Assembly (NCBI RefSeq): GCF_030445035.2
Contig: NC_080677.1
Location: forward strand, 106,265,513 to 106,329,512
Length of the DNA: 64,000 nucleotides
Direction of reading: 5' to 3'
Source of the DNA: Dasypus novemcinctus
Taxonomy: Eukaryota > Chordata > Mammalia > Cingulata > Dasypodidae
How positions within the stretch are numbered: the stretch's first letter is position 1; each line of letters starts with the position of its first letter. The notes under the pieces are model-generated. The model made no database searches. It saw only the letters and a program-made list of their open reading frames with translations, and was not told the origin of the DNA. Shown here piece after piece: positions 43,009-55,555 of this stretch. A program made the translations under genes and the position numbers.

Positions 43009-45305
43009 AATGCATCAGCTTGTTAAGGAAAATTCGGGATGGTACATTCAGGCAGCGATCAAGAACTCTGAAATGTTTACGGTAGATTTCTGATTTGTAC
43101 CTATTTATTTTGACATTAAAATTGACAGCATTTCAAATTAGAAAAAGTTTGCAAACCAATTTGAAAAATTTAATTGGGAAAATTAATGCTTTTCATGTAT
43201 AGCTTTGAAGTTGGCTTAAGATATTTTTGCTTCTCCAGTCCTGCGCATAAGCCAGATATTCTTTATGGGCATCTTTAAGGATGATTCACTGAATAATACT
43301 GAGTATTATGCTCAATAATCTAGCATTGCTATTGCTGCAGGTTACTTTTAATTAAAAATTTGCATGACTTTACAGAAACAAACACGAGGAACACTAAAGG
43401 AAGTAATTTCCATTTCTCTTCAGATTTTTTAAGGTCTTTGGTATGCTTTTATTTAGCTGTATCTCATGTACAGGCTCCCCTGCCCCCTTTTTATCATTTG
43501 GTTATGATTAGATATTTTGTACAGGACACATTTTCCTTACCAAGGGGTAATGTTGTGAGGAGGGAGGTAAGAGATGACAGCAGCTATAGTGACCGTCCTA
43601 GTAACACAATAGCTGCACTTTCTCTCCCCGCCCCGGGTCAGGAGCTGTGGCTGCACTTCTTTTTTCTGTGGGCATTGGAGCTGGGGAGGAGTAGATATAT
43701 GAACCCAATTAACTGAGCAGCCCTGGAATGGAATGGGATCCCAGGACTCTCCAGCCTGCTTTGGCTACCCCTGCCTCATCCTCCTCTTCACCTGAAAGAG
43801 AGGAGGAAAAGACTCCTTCGCCATCAGGAATACTTTTTTCTTGGATTATCTTAACTGAAGGCTTGTATCTTTGGGGAGCTGTCTCCTCTATCTGCAGTGT
43901 CAGTACATAAATTTAAGAGAAGTAAGATCTTTAACTTCCTCTCACATATGTGCCACCTGCAATAGTTCTGATACATAGAATGGGCATGTATACAAAATGC
44001 CTGTGAATAAAACACCTTGTCACTTACTGAAAACCCTCAAAATGGGCTGAGGCGAGGTAACTTTGAGGTATATATTTTGAACTGTTTAAGAATTGGTATT
44101 TTAAAACAATATTTAAGTGCTTTCAAATATCTGTTAGTCCCAATACCGAATTTTTGGACAAGGGTTCCAGTGCATCATTGTTGCAGGTAGGGCATTGGAA
44201 AACACACAAGGCCCTTGGAATTGGCAGCCCTGCTCATGGCAGAACACAGAAACACCTCTAATACTTTGTGCACATATAGTGCTTAGAATAGACCTTTATA
44301 TCAAAGTCATAAAGTCTGGTATTTGCTCTTTTTGGTCCTGCATTATAAATTGCTACATCAGCTTTCCTCACCTGGGATTGGGGCTAGGGTGGGAGGATTT
44401 TTGAGCCTATCAGAGATAGCTGCTACATGGCTTGATGGTAGGCTAAGCTTTTTAGTTAGTTAGTGCCTTTTCCATGGCACACTTCCCTTCCTGTCAGTGT
44501 GTTCTTTACCCATCCACTTACAGTTCTTATAGAACTTATAGTTCTCTGGGAGTTTTTCTTTTCCAGAGATAAAAGGAAATGATGTTGTTCCCTCATTGCT
44601 GTTGGTTGAGGCATTCAAATATGTTTTTGTTACCATGGTATTTGGTGTAAATCCAGAGAGAGTCTTGCCTATTAAACAATAAAGAATACATGTAAGAATC
44701 ATGGAGAATATAATCATAGAGAGCATATGCTCAGACACAGAATATCCCTTTGGGGGGGATATAGGAAGTGACTTGAGGAAATGGGAAGACAACTAACAGT
44801 TAATTGGGAGACTCTCCAAATTGGTCTGGGATAGAGATTGGAGTGATTTCTGTTGAGAATAGAGTAGGCTTGACAGTGCAAAGGAAATAATAATCAACTG
44901 AGTAGACTTCAGTGAGATATTCTTGTAGGAGGGAACAAGGGAAATTCGACTACTCATAGTAATTGGACTGATGAGGAACCAGGCTGGAGAAAATGTTACC
45001 CAGAATAGCATGAACCTCCTAGGAGAGAATGAAATGATACTGAAGAAATTTGGAGATGCGCTAGAGAGGGCAGAAAGAATAGGTTGGGCAAGATATTGAA
45101 CTCTGGGAATGGGAAATCTAGATGAGGGGAACACTAGGTGAGGAAATTTAAACTGTTATTGCCTGTAGGTCATACTGGAGGAGTGGACGGCCTTAGTGGA
45201 AGCCTGTGTTGTCATCTGCCAGGAAAAAAACAGAAAATGTAGCTGTGAGGGCGGCACATGCTCTTAAAAGGGTGGCTCTTGTTCTCTTCAGCAAATACAC
45301 TAAGC
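43009..45305. other. Intron sequence, no gene recognised
   Basis: Unique-looking. GC-richer patch at 43540-43880 with a 60-codon frame lacking context. 44430-45200 has long frames on the minus strand (110 and 113 codons) without any family resemblance; they look like chance. Confidence 0.4.
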
Positions 45306-45545
45306 TGCTTAGGGACAAGGATTGTTTCTTGATTGTTTTTATACATTCCACAGTCTAGTACTGTGCTTGATATGTAGTAGGGCCATTTATCGAGTACAAA
45401 AAAACAAACAACTTAATGCTTACTTAGTCTCGCCTATTGTTCTGGACTCTGGGTCTGAAATAGTGAACAAGAGAGACATGGTCCTTGTTCTTATGGAGCT
45501 TCCAGCATAGAGAAGATCGAAATCAAACAGTTAATTAGATGACTA
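45306..45545 (+). mobile_element. L2-like and old LINE fragments
   Basis: 45310-45395 ('gacaaggattgtttc...tagtactgtgcttg') resembles the L2 end. 45440-45545 ('gaacaagagagacatggtccttgttcttatgg') resembles the old LINE 3' UTR. Both diverged. Confidence 0.45.
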
Positions 45546-45697
45546 TTTAATATTGTGATAAGTTCTGTGGGAGAGAAGAACAGTGTCCATAGCACATATA
45601 GCAGAACAGTCTGACCTCTCTGGGAATCTGGAATGCCTGTGAGGAAACAAAGTTTAAGCTGAATTTGTTGGGGAGTTTGTGTTTCTGAGACAGGCAG

Positions 45698-45721
45698 GTG
45701 GGGGTGGGGGTGGGGGTGGGA
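45698..45721 (+). repeat. (GTGGGG)n minisatellite
   Basis: Four G-rich units in a row, a potential G-quadruplex on the + strand (the coding strand of SND1). Confidence 0.7.
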
Positions 45722-45734
45722 TAAAGGGTCAGGG

Positions 45735-45850
45735 AATTTGTGCACAGGAATCACCTGGTGGCCTTGTTAAAACTTAATGCAGATTCTGGGGTGGGGCCTG
45801 AGAGGCTACCTTTCTAACAAGCTGCCAGCTGATTATGACACTTCTCATCT
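45735..45850. mobile_element. hAT (MER-like) fragment
   Basis: 'caggaatcacctggtggccttgtta' and 'gcagattctggggtggggcctgag' are typical of a mammalian hAT element. Ends not delimited. Confidence 0.55.
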
Positions 45851-46321
45851 GAAATTTCCTTCAGAGGCTTTCTGTGACTTCTTTCCCTCACTTCTAGAAA
45901 GCCTTTTTTGTTCTTTTGCCTCAATTGAAAGATGATAGGGGTTCATCTGGGTCATGTGCCCCCAGTCTGTAGCTATGGTATATGCAATGATGTAACACTA
46001 TTCGTTCCTTTCAAAGTGTATAGTTGAAAGAGTAGAGACTCTTATTCTTCCTGCCCCTCCATGTGCCTACTGAAAATACTACTATACACATGGCTTTGCA
46101 TTTTGATCTGGACAGCCTACATTGTAGAGAGGGCCCAAGGTATGAGGGGAAGGGGAAGGAAATCTTAGAGCTTGGTAAGGGAAAAAAGAAAATAAAATCC
46201 TAAATTCTCTATCCAGTGTCCTGAAAATTAAATAGAGAATTTCTCTTGGCATTTTCCCAGTCTTTCCCATAGTTTCTAGATTAGCATGGGGGACTGTTGT
46301 CTTTTAATACTCAGGCATTGT

Positions 46322-46600
46322 ATTTTTTTTTTTTTTAAGGATTTGTTTTTATTTTTATTTATCCCCCCCTTGTGGCTTGCTTGCTGTCTGCTCCCTGTGT
46401 CCATTTGCTGAGTGTTCTTCTGCTTGTCTGCTTGTCTCCCTTCATTGTGTCATCTTGCTGTGCCAGCTCTCCATGGGCGCGGGCTGGCAGCTTTCCGCGG
46501 GCACGGGCTAGCTTGCCTTTACAAGGAGGCCCTGGGATGCTAACCCAGGGCCTCCCGTATAGTAGACGGGAGCCCAATCGACTGAGCCACAGCTGCTTCC
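46322..46600 (-). mobile_element. DAS-type SINE, 12-bp duplication
   Basis: Poly-T start, short GC-rich body ('gggcgcgggctggcagc') and tRNA-like head at 46530-46595. Duplication CTCAGGCATTGT at 46310-46321 and 46601-46612. Confidence 0.85.
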
Positions 46601-46984
46601 CTCAGGCATTGTTTTTGATAATCTGATTCCCCTTTGTTAATAAAGCCACCTTCCAGGGGTAAAGGGTTTGCAACAAGATTATAAGACTTCGCTTAAACCA
46701 AAAGTATATTGCCTCATAAGAAAAGTGCTAAATTACTATAACTCTGAACTTCCACCAATTATTCCTCAAAACTTTTAGGGACATTGTTTAAGGGGTTACT
46801 GGCTTTTCTGAATATAGAACTTATTTAGATTATATTTATGTGTAATTTTTAGAAACTCCCACCAGATAATTGGCATAGAAGGAGAGCCTGGTTTCCCTAA
46901 AATCTAAGATCCTTTCTTGGCGTTGGCCTGTTTGAACAGCACTTTCAGAGGAGGTTTGAATTGTGTGAATTTGAGAGCGTCTAG

Positions 46985-47084
46985 AATTTTTTTATTTTTT
47001 GAGGTTCCGGTGCCAGGGATTGAAATTGGGACCTCATGTGTAGGAAGCTGGCATTCAACTACTGAGCTATATCAGCTCCCAGAA
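46985..47084 (-). mobile_element. Short DAS-I-like SINE (head only)
   Basis: 'ttttttgaggttcc...gccagggattgaa' followed by 'actgagctatatcagctccc' is a tRNA-like head in inverse with a poly-T start. Same type as 48181 and 59801. Confidence 0.7.
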
Positions 47085-47108
47085 CTGATTTTTACATTTG
47101 TTTGCTTG

Positions 47109-47190
47109 TTTTTTTTTATGAGGTATCCAGAACTGAACCTGGGACTTTCCATGTGGGAAGCAGGTGCTCAACCTCTTAAGCCACATCCAT
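47109..47190 (-). mobile_element. Short DAS SINE (head only)
   Basis: Poly-T followed by an inverse tRNA-like head ('gaactgaacctgggactttcc'). It sits directly left of a long DAS copy whose target includes its last bases. Confidence 0.65.
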
Positions 47191-47205
47191 TCCCCTTAGA
47201 ATTTT

Positions 47206-47601
47206 TTTTTAAAAGAGTTATTTATTTATTTATTTATCCCCCCCTCCCCGCCAGCCCCAGTTGTCTGTTCTCTGTGTCTCTTTGTCGCATCTTCTTTGTC
47301 CGCTTCTGTTGTTGTCAGCGGCACAGGAATCTGTGTTTCTTTTTGTTGCGTCATCTTGTTGTATCAGCTCTCCGTGTGTGTGGCATCATTCCTGGGCAGG
47401 CTCCACTTTCTTTCGCTCTGGGCAGCTCTCCTCGTGGGATTCCCCTACGCAGGGGACACCCCTGCATGGCACGGCACTCCTTGCGTGCATCAGCACTGCA
47501 TGTGGGCCAACTCCACACAGGTCAGGGAGGCCCGGGGTTTGAACTGCGGACCTCCCATGTGGTAGGTGGATGCCCTAACCACTGGGCCAAGTCCGCTTCC
47601 C
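47206..47601 (-). mobile_element. DAS long SINE
   Basis: (ATTT)n tail, CpG-containing body and tRNA-like head ending at about 47600. Perfect 15-bp duplication TCCCCTTAGAATTTT at 47191-47205 and 47602-47616. Confidence 0.88.
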
Positions 47602-48180
47602 TCCCCTTAGAATTTTATTTGGAAGAAGAAAATGAACTATGGCAGATATTATCCTTGTAACATGGGGGTGGGGAGAAAGAAATTAACAGACCTAGTTCTA
47701 GTGATTTGTTTGTTTTGTCATTAAGGATCTAAAACAGCAGATAGTAGTTTTAGACCCTTAAATTAAAAACAAAACCACAGAAACTTTTTATTTTGAAATA
47801 ATTTCAAACTTACAGAAAAGTTGCAAGAATAGTACACATATCTCCTATATACCCTTCACCCAGACTTCTCCAATTGTCTTATTATCCTCTTGGTATTTAT
47901 TCATATTTATTTCTCAACTATTTTGAGAGTAATTTGCAGGTATGATGTCCCATTATCCTTTAATACTTCTGTGTGTATTTCCTAAAAGCAAGAGCACTTC
48001 TTTGCATGACCACAGTACAGTCATCAATCAGGAAATTAATATGGATCTGTTACTGCCATGTAACTCACAATCCCTCTTCACATTTTGCCACTTGTTCCAG
48101 TAGTGTCCTTTTAGACCCACGATCCGGTTGAGAATCATCTTTTACATTTAGTTGTCTTCTTTCTTTAGTTTCTTTTTCTT

Positions 48181-48287
48181 TCTTTCTTTCTTTTTTTTTT
48201 TTTTGAGGTACTTGGGCCAGGGATCGAACCTGCAACTTCGTATGTGGGAAGTCAGCACTCAAACCACCGAGCCACATTGGCTCCCCT
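48181..48287 (-). mobile_element. Short DAS-I-like SINE
   Basis: Poly-T joined to a (CTTT)n run, then 'gaggtacttgggccagggatcgaac' and 'ccgagccacattggctcccc'. Flanking TAGTTTCTTTT repeats (near 48159 and 48287) support insertion. Confidence 0.75.
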
Positions 48288-49064
48288 AGTTTCTTTTAAT
48301 TAAGAATAATTCCTCAGTCTTTCCTAGATTTTCATGACTCTGAAATTTCCAGAGATTACTGGCCAGTTACTTCATAGATGCTTCCTCATGATTAGATAAA
48401 GTTAAATAGTTTCGAGAAGACTACCACATAAATGATGCTGTGTTCTCCTTAGTGCGTAATAGGTAGGCATACCATATCAATTGTCTGTTACTGGTGGTGA
48501 TAACTTTTACTACTAGTTTGAGATACCTGTGGGGGTTTCTCCAATATAACATTAGTCAAATTCATCTACCAGTTTTAGAGCCATTGATGATTATTGTGTA
48601 AATCAATTATTACTGTGACGGTTGCCAAATAGTGATTTTCTAATTCCAAATTGTGCATTTATTAGTTGTTGTTCTACTCATTCATTCATTCTCTTATAAT
48701 CCATTGCTATTATTTATTTTGGTTTTGAAGTTGTCCTAGTTTTGGACAATGGGAGTTCTTTTAAATTGGTTCTTTTGTCATTTTGATGCATTCCCATCAT
48801 TCTTTGAGCACTTTCTTACTCTGACACAGCAAGATATTCCAATTTATATTATTTTTTCCTGCCTTCACCCTGGAATCAGTTCTTTTTTTTAGGGATCCTA
48901 GTTTCTTTTAGTGGGAAATGGTATAAGCCAAGATTTGGGCACTAGGTGTGCCCATTGCCATTGCGGGCTATTAGTTTTTAGACCCTCTTAATGGATGGAG
49001 TTAGGAAATAATGTGTGTGTATAATGTTACACACACACCTGTATTTATATATGTGTTTTTAATT

Positions 49065-49940
49065 AGCAAAGTTGAGTGTTTACAAAACAATCATGCATAG
49101 AATACAGGATTCCCATAAGTCACTGTATTAGTCAGCCAAAGGGGTGCTGATGCAAAATACAAGAAATGGGTTGGTTTTTATAAAGGGTATTTATTTGGGG
49201 TATAAAGCATAAGTTACTTCCCTTACCAGTCTTTTTTCAAGTGTTAGAGCAAGATGGCTGCTGACGTCTGCGAGGGTTCCGGTTTCCTGGGTTCCTCCCT
49301 TCCAGGGTCTTGCTTTTCTCTGGGTTCAGGGTTCCTATCTTCCCAGGGCTTGCTTCTTCCTGGGCTTAGGGTTCCTCTCTTCCTGGGACTCCAGCTTAAA
49401 GTTTCATTATCAAACTCCAAAACCCTCAACTCTGTCCTTTGCCATGTCTTTTATCTGTGAGTCCCCAGCCACCAAGGGGTGTCATTAGGGAAGCCCTAAT
49501 GATGTGGCTCAATCAAAGCCCTAATCATAACTTAATCAAGCCCAGGTACACACCAGATTACAAACATAATCCAAATCTATTTTTGGAATTCATAACCATA
49601 TTAAACTGCTATAGCCACCCTATTAGTAATATCTTGCATTAGTGTGGTACATTTGTTACAATTGATGAAAGCACATTTTTATAATTGTACTATTAGCTAT
49701 AGTCCATGGTTTAACTTCGTGTTCACTATTTGAGTTGTGGAGTTCCATGGATTTTTTTTCTCTTTGTTATAGTAACATATTTACAACCTAAAGTTTCCCC
49801 CTTTACATAATTCAGTGCTGTTAATTATAATCACAATATTATGCTGCCATCACCATCTATCACCAAATCTTTCTGTTGTTCCAAAATAGAAACTCTGTTA
49901 ATCCATCACTCCCTGCTCCCTATCCCTACCCCATCTGTAT
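49065..49940 (-). mobile_element. Younger L1 3' UTR inside the older L1
   Basis: Antisense sequence with 'cattagtgtggtacatttgttac', 'aattcagtgctgttaattataatcac' and 'ctccctgctccctatccctacc', as in the L1 at 17401-18480. The older L1 continues on both sides. Confidence 0.6.
49126..49614 (-). mobile_element. ERV-type LTR family B, antisense
   Basis: Starts 'tattagtcagccaaaggggtgctgatgc' and ends 'ggaattcata...aaactgctata', so it is complete relative to 17604-18264. It carries two or three GC-rich internal repeats ('ttcctgggttcagggttcct') absent from the other copies. Confidence 0.65.
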
Positions 49941-50215
49941 CTATATTTATATGTATTTAAAAGCAGGAGTTCACACTGATACTTTAACTTCCAATCCAAC
50001 AGGTCTTTTTTAAATCCTGCCCTTTCTGTATTTGTAACTCCCCTTTCTAACAGTGAGAAACCTGGCTCTCATTAGCCTTAATATATTATTTGCTCAGTTC
50101 CCCTGTATGTAACCAATTCCTTGATTGTACCAATTGAATCCTGAGCTTCCAGTGCCCTTGTCAGCCTGCGCTGACCAAGAGGAAGGGGAATTTAAAGCTT
50201 TTTGACCTGTTGGTA

Positions 50216-51125
50216 GCTTAAGGCGATTTGGTGGCAGAAATGTTCACCCTCAAAACAAAGACTGCCTACTCAGAAAACTGGCATCTTCTCTGTTTTTGGA
50301 GAAAAAAATGCTTTGCTTTTGGGCCTGTTTTCTTTAAAATATTCTTAACTTCCTTTTAAACTTTTCAGAAGGCAGTTCTTGAGCTGAGTTTATCATTATT
50401 TTCCTCCAAATTCTGTGTGATTTTGCTATGTGTCTGGTATTGAAATAAGGCACTTTAAAAGTAATTTCTAATTTTTCTGTGGTTTATTTAGCTAAAAAAT
50501 AATTTTTTTCTAATTATAACATCTTGACTCATTAAAGGTTTATAAATCCAGCTATATATTATGTGTTTGAATCCTTTCTTCTGTGAGAATGTTGCCTTTG
50601 AGAGTTGTGATCACTGTTAAATGTAGGTTTTCACTGGCTATTCAGAATCAAGTCTCACTGATATATGATATCTACATTTACATACATGTATGCACCAGAG
50701 TTCTGGTTTCTCTGACCTGGTACCACCATTCTTCAAGAAAGTAATAGGTAGTTGTTAACCTTACTGTGTGTTTCAGTTTGGTGGTCTGTTTCTTCTTTAT
50801 ACTTTGTTTTTCCAGATTATAACACTTCAAGAAATTCAGACTTATTTCCCTTTTTTATCATAGCAGATGTATAAAGAACTGTGATCACTGCAGTAATCTT
50901 CCTTTACCTTTAATATTCTGAATTCTTGACACTAAACATTTGAGAGTTCAGAGTCCACTCTGAAGTAATATTCTTTTTATATTCTGGAGTCAATTAATTT
51001 TTGGTCTTTCTTTAGCTAATTGTCAATATGTAACTTGCCTACTCTGGAAATTTTTAATACCTGGAATGGATTTCTCTGAAATGAGACTTCACATTTGCCT
51101 GCTATTGATGGCTATTTCTTCCTGA
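50216..51125. other. Intron sequence, nothing recognised
   Basis: AT-rich, no gene, RNA or confident repeat seen. Confidence 0.4.
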
Positions 51126-51130
51126 CCTCT

Positions 51131-51548
51131 TTTTTTTTTTTTTTTTTTAAGATTTTAAAAAATTTATTCCCACCCCTCCCATTGTCTGCTCTCTGTGTCT
51201 ATTTGCTGTGTGTTCTTCTGTGTCCACCTGCATTCTCAGCAGCCCTGGAAATCTGTATCTCTTTTTTGTTGTGTCATCTTGCTCCATCAGCTCTCCATGT
51301 GCACAGTGCCAGTCCTGGGTGGGCTGCACTTTTTATCGTGCGGGGCGACTCTCCTTGCGGGGTGCACTCCTTGTGCATGGGGCTCCCCTGCATGGGGGAC
51401 ACCCCTGTGTGGCACGGCACTCTTTGTACACATCAGCACTGTGCATGGGCCAGCTCACCACACTTGTCAGGAGACCCTGGGTATTGAACCCTGGACCTCT
51501 TATATGGTAGACTGACGTTCTATCAGTTGAGCCACATCCGTTTCCCTC
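51131..51548 (-). mobile_element. DAS long SINE, older copy
   Basis: Poly-T (51130-51148), GC-rich body with CpG decay and tRNA-like head at 51475-51545. The flank repeat is imperfect. Confidence 0.85.
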
Positions 51549-51794
51549 TCACTTCTTGAGTAAAATGTGTCTTGATCTGCTGGTCCTCGGCAGCAGCTTG
51601 GCTAGGTGTGTGGTAGTGAGATTGTGGCTCTGCAGAGGACCGTCATCCTGGAGACAGTTCTGACATTAGGTTTGAGGAGATCTGGTCAGTTTCATCACGG
51701 TGAATCTTTATTTGTGCAGCAGCTGAGCTGCAGGCCTGGTGTAGTTGTTCTGTGTAAGTCCCCAACTTTTGGTCCATGGTCCTCATCTCATATT

Positions 51795-52205
51795 TAGTAT
51801 TTGGAGCTTATTAGCAAGCATACTTGGAAAATTTGTGTTCTAGCCCTGATGCCAGCATCTGACTGTGCCATAGTTTTCTCATTGGTAAATTGAGGATAAT
51901 ATTGCCTGTCCTGTGTACCTCAGAGCATTGTTGTGAGGATTGAAGAGGGATGAAGAGCAGAGAAGGGAAGAGGATTGTTACTGAGGACCTGCTAGGTGTG
52001 TCTCTAAGGCATCTCATTTAATGATCATTACAAGTCAGGGAAGATGGTAGCTTATTACCCTCTTTTATAGATGAGGTTGTATCACAATGTCCAGAACAAT
52101 TTTCACTCCAGGTCACATAGCTTATATGTACTCAAGTTGTGCCCACACTGAAGTCTGTGTCTGATTTCAGAACTCTTGGTCATTCCACTTGACTATGCTG
52201 TCTGA
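51795..52205. mobile_element. Two MIR relics
   Basis: 51795-51960 is a sense MIR ('gactgtgccatagttttctcattggtaaattgagg...cattgttgtgaggatt'). 52000-52205 is an antisense one ('cctcttttatagatgaggttg...ggtcacatagctta'). Confidence 0.6.
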
Positions 52206-52478
52206 GGTTATGATTGTCAAGACATTTTGTGAAGGATGAAGTTCAATACAGATTTAAGATAAGATACTTACTACCGTTATTTCTGAGGACAGAGATTCCG
52301 ATGTGTTGGCATGTAGGTTCACTTTTCTAGAGAGTGGGTAGATATATCAGAGAAATTGGATTACAGGTTGTTTATCTAAATCTTTCTGATTGAAGTTAGT
52401 GGTGGGAGAAGTTTCATAGTTTCGATAATTAGTTTTATGCTTCCAGAGGAAATGTCTTTCTCCTCCATCTTTACTTTA

Positions 52479-52884
52479 TTTTTTTTAAAGATTTATTTTA
52501 TTGTTTATTTCTCTCCCCTTCCCCCCCGCCCCTGTTTGTCTGTTCTCTCTATTTGCTGTGTCTTTGTCTGCTTCTGTTGTTGCCAGCGGCACAGGAATCT
52601 GTTTCTTTTGGTTGCATCATCTTGTTGTGTCAGCTCTCCGTTTGTGTGGCACCATTCCTAGGCAGGTGCACTTTCTTTCATGCTGGGCGGCTCTCCTTAT
52701 GGGGCACACTCCTTGTGTGTGGGACTCCCCTATGCGGGGGACAGCCCCGCGTGGCACGGCACTCCTTGTGCGCATCAGCACCGTGCGTGGGCCAGCTCCA
52801 CACGGGTCAGGGAGGCCCGGGGTTTGAACCGCGGACCTCCCATGTGGTAGGCAGATGCCCTAACCACTGGGCCAAGTCTGCCGC
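52479..52884 (-). mobile_element. DAS long SINE, 19-bp duplication
   Basis: Complete long copy; the perfect 19-bp duplication (52460-52478 and 52885-52903) is the longest in the window. Confidence 0.9.
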
Positions 52885-52929
52885 CTCCTCCATCTTTACT
52901 TTAGACCACACTTCGCACCATTTCTTGTA

Positions 52930-53130
52930 ACAACAATAATGGCTCTTATTTATTGTGTCCTTTTTGGGCTCTGTGCTAAGTGCTTTATTCTCTTCATGTC
53001 TCATAACGATTCTCATGGATATTCTTATATATTTATTTTATAAATGAGGACACCAAGGCTAATAGAGCCAATTAAGTAACTTTCATTGTCACTGCTGACA
53101 TTGATTTGATTCCTAAGCTAAACTCTTATT
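52930..53130 (-). mobile_element. MIR-like relic, antisense
   Basis: 'gctctgtgctaagtgctttattctcttcatgtctcataacg...ttttataaatgaggacaccaaggc' follows an inverted MIR. Confidence 0.5.
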
Positions 53131-53282
53131 GCTGTCCACTGTTCTTCTCTGATTATAAAATGAGCAGTTTGTATAATTTGAAGTGGTCTCTGGAGTTTAT
53201 TTTTGCTGTATACTTGCTAAAAACTCCTGGGACTACCATATAATTACTTGGTATCTCAGCCCCTTGTCTTAAAGCTTTTTAT

Positions 53283-53601
53283 CAGGGGCTTGCAAACATA
53301 TACTGTAAAAGTCCATATTGTAAGTATTTCAGGTTTTGCAGCCTTTGGATCTCTGTTGCAACTACTTAACTTTGCCATTCCAGTGTGAAAGCAGACAATA
53401 TGTAAACAAATGAGCATGGCTATGTTCCAATAAAGTGTTATTTATGGATGCTGAAATTTGCTTTTCCTGTTATAAGTCATGTAATAGTCTGCTTTTGATT
53501 TTTTTCCAACCATTTTTAAAAAACCGTTTTTAGCTCACAGGCCATACAAAAACAGGTGGTGGGCCAGATTTGGCCATTGGGCCATAGTTTACCAGTCTCT
53601 G
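53283..53601. mobile_element. hAT-type (MER-like) DNA transposon
   Basis: Ends CAGGGGCTTGCAAAC and, in inverse, CAGAGACTGGTAAAC. An 8-bp duplication with one mismatch flanks it (CTTTTTAT 53275-53282, CTTTGTAT 53602-53609). The interior phrase 'gcagcctttggatctctgttgcaactac' is a well-known mammalian element. No transposase. Confidence 0.8.
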
Positions 53602-53609
53602 CTTTGTAT

Positions 53610-54735
53610 CATTCTGAGGTTTTCTTTCTTTGTGTCACCTTTTCCTGTTTCTTTGTAATATTGGACTCTTAAGTCTCTGCTTGCCTCGTTTGTGGTAGTG
53701 TTTAATATATGTTGGTTTGACTTAGGGCAGCCAGCTCGTGGAAGCTTTACTTGGTTAGTGACTTGGGCTCTGATACCTGCTCTGCTTGCACATATAAATG
53801 AGGATTTTAATTGCAAAAAGATGTAATCAGTAGATTAGCTCAGATACTATTTTAACAGAAAAATCAACTCCTCAACTGCTTGTTTCTACATATATAGTGG
53901 AATAGTGGGATTGGAAAGTTATAGTTCTTGTCCTTGCTCTACCATCAATACCATGTTATCTTAGGCAAAAGTCACTTCACCTCTCTTGCCTTTAAAATTT
54001 TCATCTGTAAAATAAGAGGGCCCAGATTGTATGCCCTCTTTAGCTGGTATCTCTCTATAGTTAATCATTATGGTCTCTGAGATTTAAACTTCCCTGTTTC
54101 CAAGCATGCCTAATTTGTGGTACATCTGACTCAGGAGGCTGGCTCTGGAGTAACAGCTTGGGCTTGTCTGATGGATGTGCCACCACACCTGGAAGACGTT
54201 GAAATAGGGTGCCACAAGGTCATGGGCTTTCAGTTCATTTTGTTTGAATGTTGGTCACTCTAATTTAGGCTTGCCTCTTGCTCTTGCCAGAAAAAGAAAA
54301 AAAGCTGGCTGTGCTGGAGAGTATTCTGGGAAAGACCTCCCAGACCATGCAGCTTATGTTCTTTGGAGATTGCTTGCTCTTTGTCTAAATGACTTTTTAA
54401 TTCTCAAGAGATGATGCTTCCTGTGGAGGCAACCGTTCTCTCTGCCAGGAAGCTTTTTCCTGATATACTTTAAGTTTTCTCCAATATAATTTCACTTCAT
54501 TACTCTTGATTTTATTCAGTTTCTTTAGATGTTTTTTGGTTCATTAAAGTGTAATTAATGTGTCTAAACCCTTCCCACCCTTTTTATAACAGTTTCTTTC
54601 CATTCCCTGATGGTGTTTTCAGGTATAGAAATCATCTTGTCTAGAGGAGAGTGTCTACCTGCTGCTTTGTCTCTCTGAAATACAGCCCCGGCACATGTGG
54701 CCCTTGGGTTGTGACAGTTGCAAGCTTCCAAATGG
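53610..54735. other. Intron sequence, possible MIR only
   Basis: 53880-54040 may be a weak MIR ('gtccttgctctaccatcaatacc...catctgtaaaataagagg'). The rest is unrecognised. Confidence 0.4.
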
Positions 54736-54739
54736 TATT

Positions 54740-55144
54740 TTTTTTTTTTTAAGATTTATTTATTTATTTATTTTTCTCCCCTTCCCACCCTCCAGTTGTC
54801 TGCTCTCTCTGTCCGTTCGCTGTGTGTTCTTCTGTGACTGCTTCTATCCTTATCAGCGGCACCGGGAATCTGTGTTTCTTTTTGTTGTGTCATCTTGTTG
54901 TGTCAGCTCTCCGTGTGTGTGGCGCCATTCCTGGGCAGGCTGCACTTTCTTTTGCGCTGGGTGGCTCTCCTTATAGGGTGGTCTCCCCTATGCAGGGGAC
55001 ATCCCTGCATGGCACAGCACTTCTTGTGCACATCAGCACTGTGCATGGGCCAGCTCCACACAGGTCAAGGAGGCCTGAGGTTTGAACTGCAGACCTTCTA
55101 TGTGGTAGGCGGACTCCCTATCCATGGGGCCAGGTATGCTTCCC
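54740..55144 (-). mobile_element. DAS long SINE
   Basis: Poly-T, (ATTT)n and body with partial CpG decay; a stretch of about 20 bp present in other copies is missing near 54980. Duplication TCCAAATGGTATT at 54727-54739 and 55145-55157. Confidence 0.88.
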
Positions 55145-55254
55145 TCCAAATGGTATTAGGAATCTTGCAGCCTCATTACTCTCCTGGTTTCTTCTTTATA
55201 GTGAAATACACATTTTGTGCCTTTATCTTTTGTCTTTCCATAATGGGCTCTAAA

Positions 55255-55555
55255 ATAATTTTTTAAATTTAGATATAATTCAGATACCATAAAATTCACT
55301 CTTTTAAAGTGTACAATTCAGTGGTTTTTAATATATTCATAAATATCACCACTATCTAATCAGAACATTTTTGTCACTCCCAAAAAGTCCTGTACCCACT
55401 AGCATTGATTCTCATTCTCTCTTCTCTCAGTCCCTGGCAACTACTAATCTATTTCCTGCCTCTATGGATTTGCCTATTCTGGATTTTTTATGTAAATGGA
55501 CTCACACAATAGGTGGCCTTTTGTATCTGGCTTCTTTTCACTTAACATTTTTTTA
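55255..55555 (-). mobile_element. L1 3' UTR fragment, antisense
   Basis: 'ataattcagataccataaaattcactcttttaaag' and 'tgcctattctggattttttatg' are L1 3' phrases in inverse. Cut by the SINE at 55556. Confidence 0.65.

Larger units (their letters stand above)
47770..50215 (-). mobile_element. Old L1 (L1M-type) 3' UTR with nested insertions
   Basis: Long antisense L1M-type 3' UTR: 'tttattttgaaataatttcaaacttacagaaaag' near 47788, 'tttagttgtctt' near 48150, 'aagatttgggcactaggtgtgc' near 48930 and 'gtcagcctgcgctgaccaagagg' near 50160. It is interrupted by a SINE (48181-48287), by a younger L1 3' UTR (about 49065-49940) and, inside that, by an LTR (49126-49614). Confidence 0.75.

Noticed and set aside
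46917..47660. 247-codon + frame
   Set aside because: It runs through three antisense SINEs; the peptide is SINE-derived.
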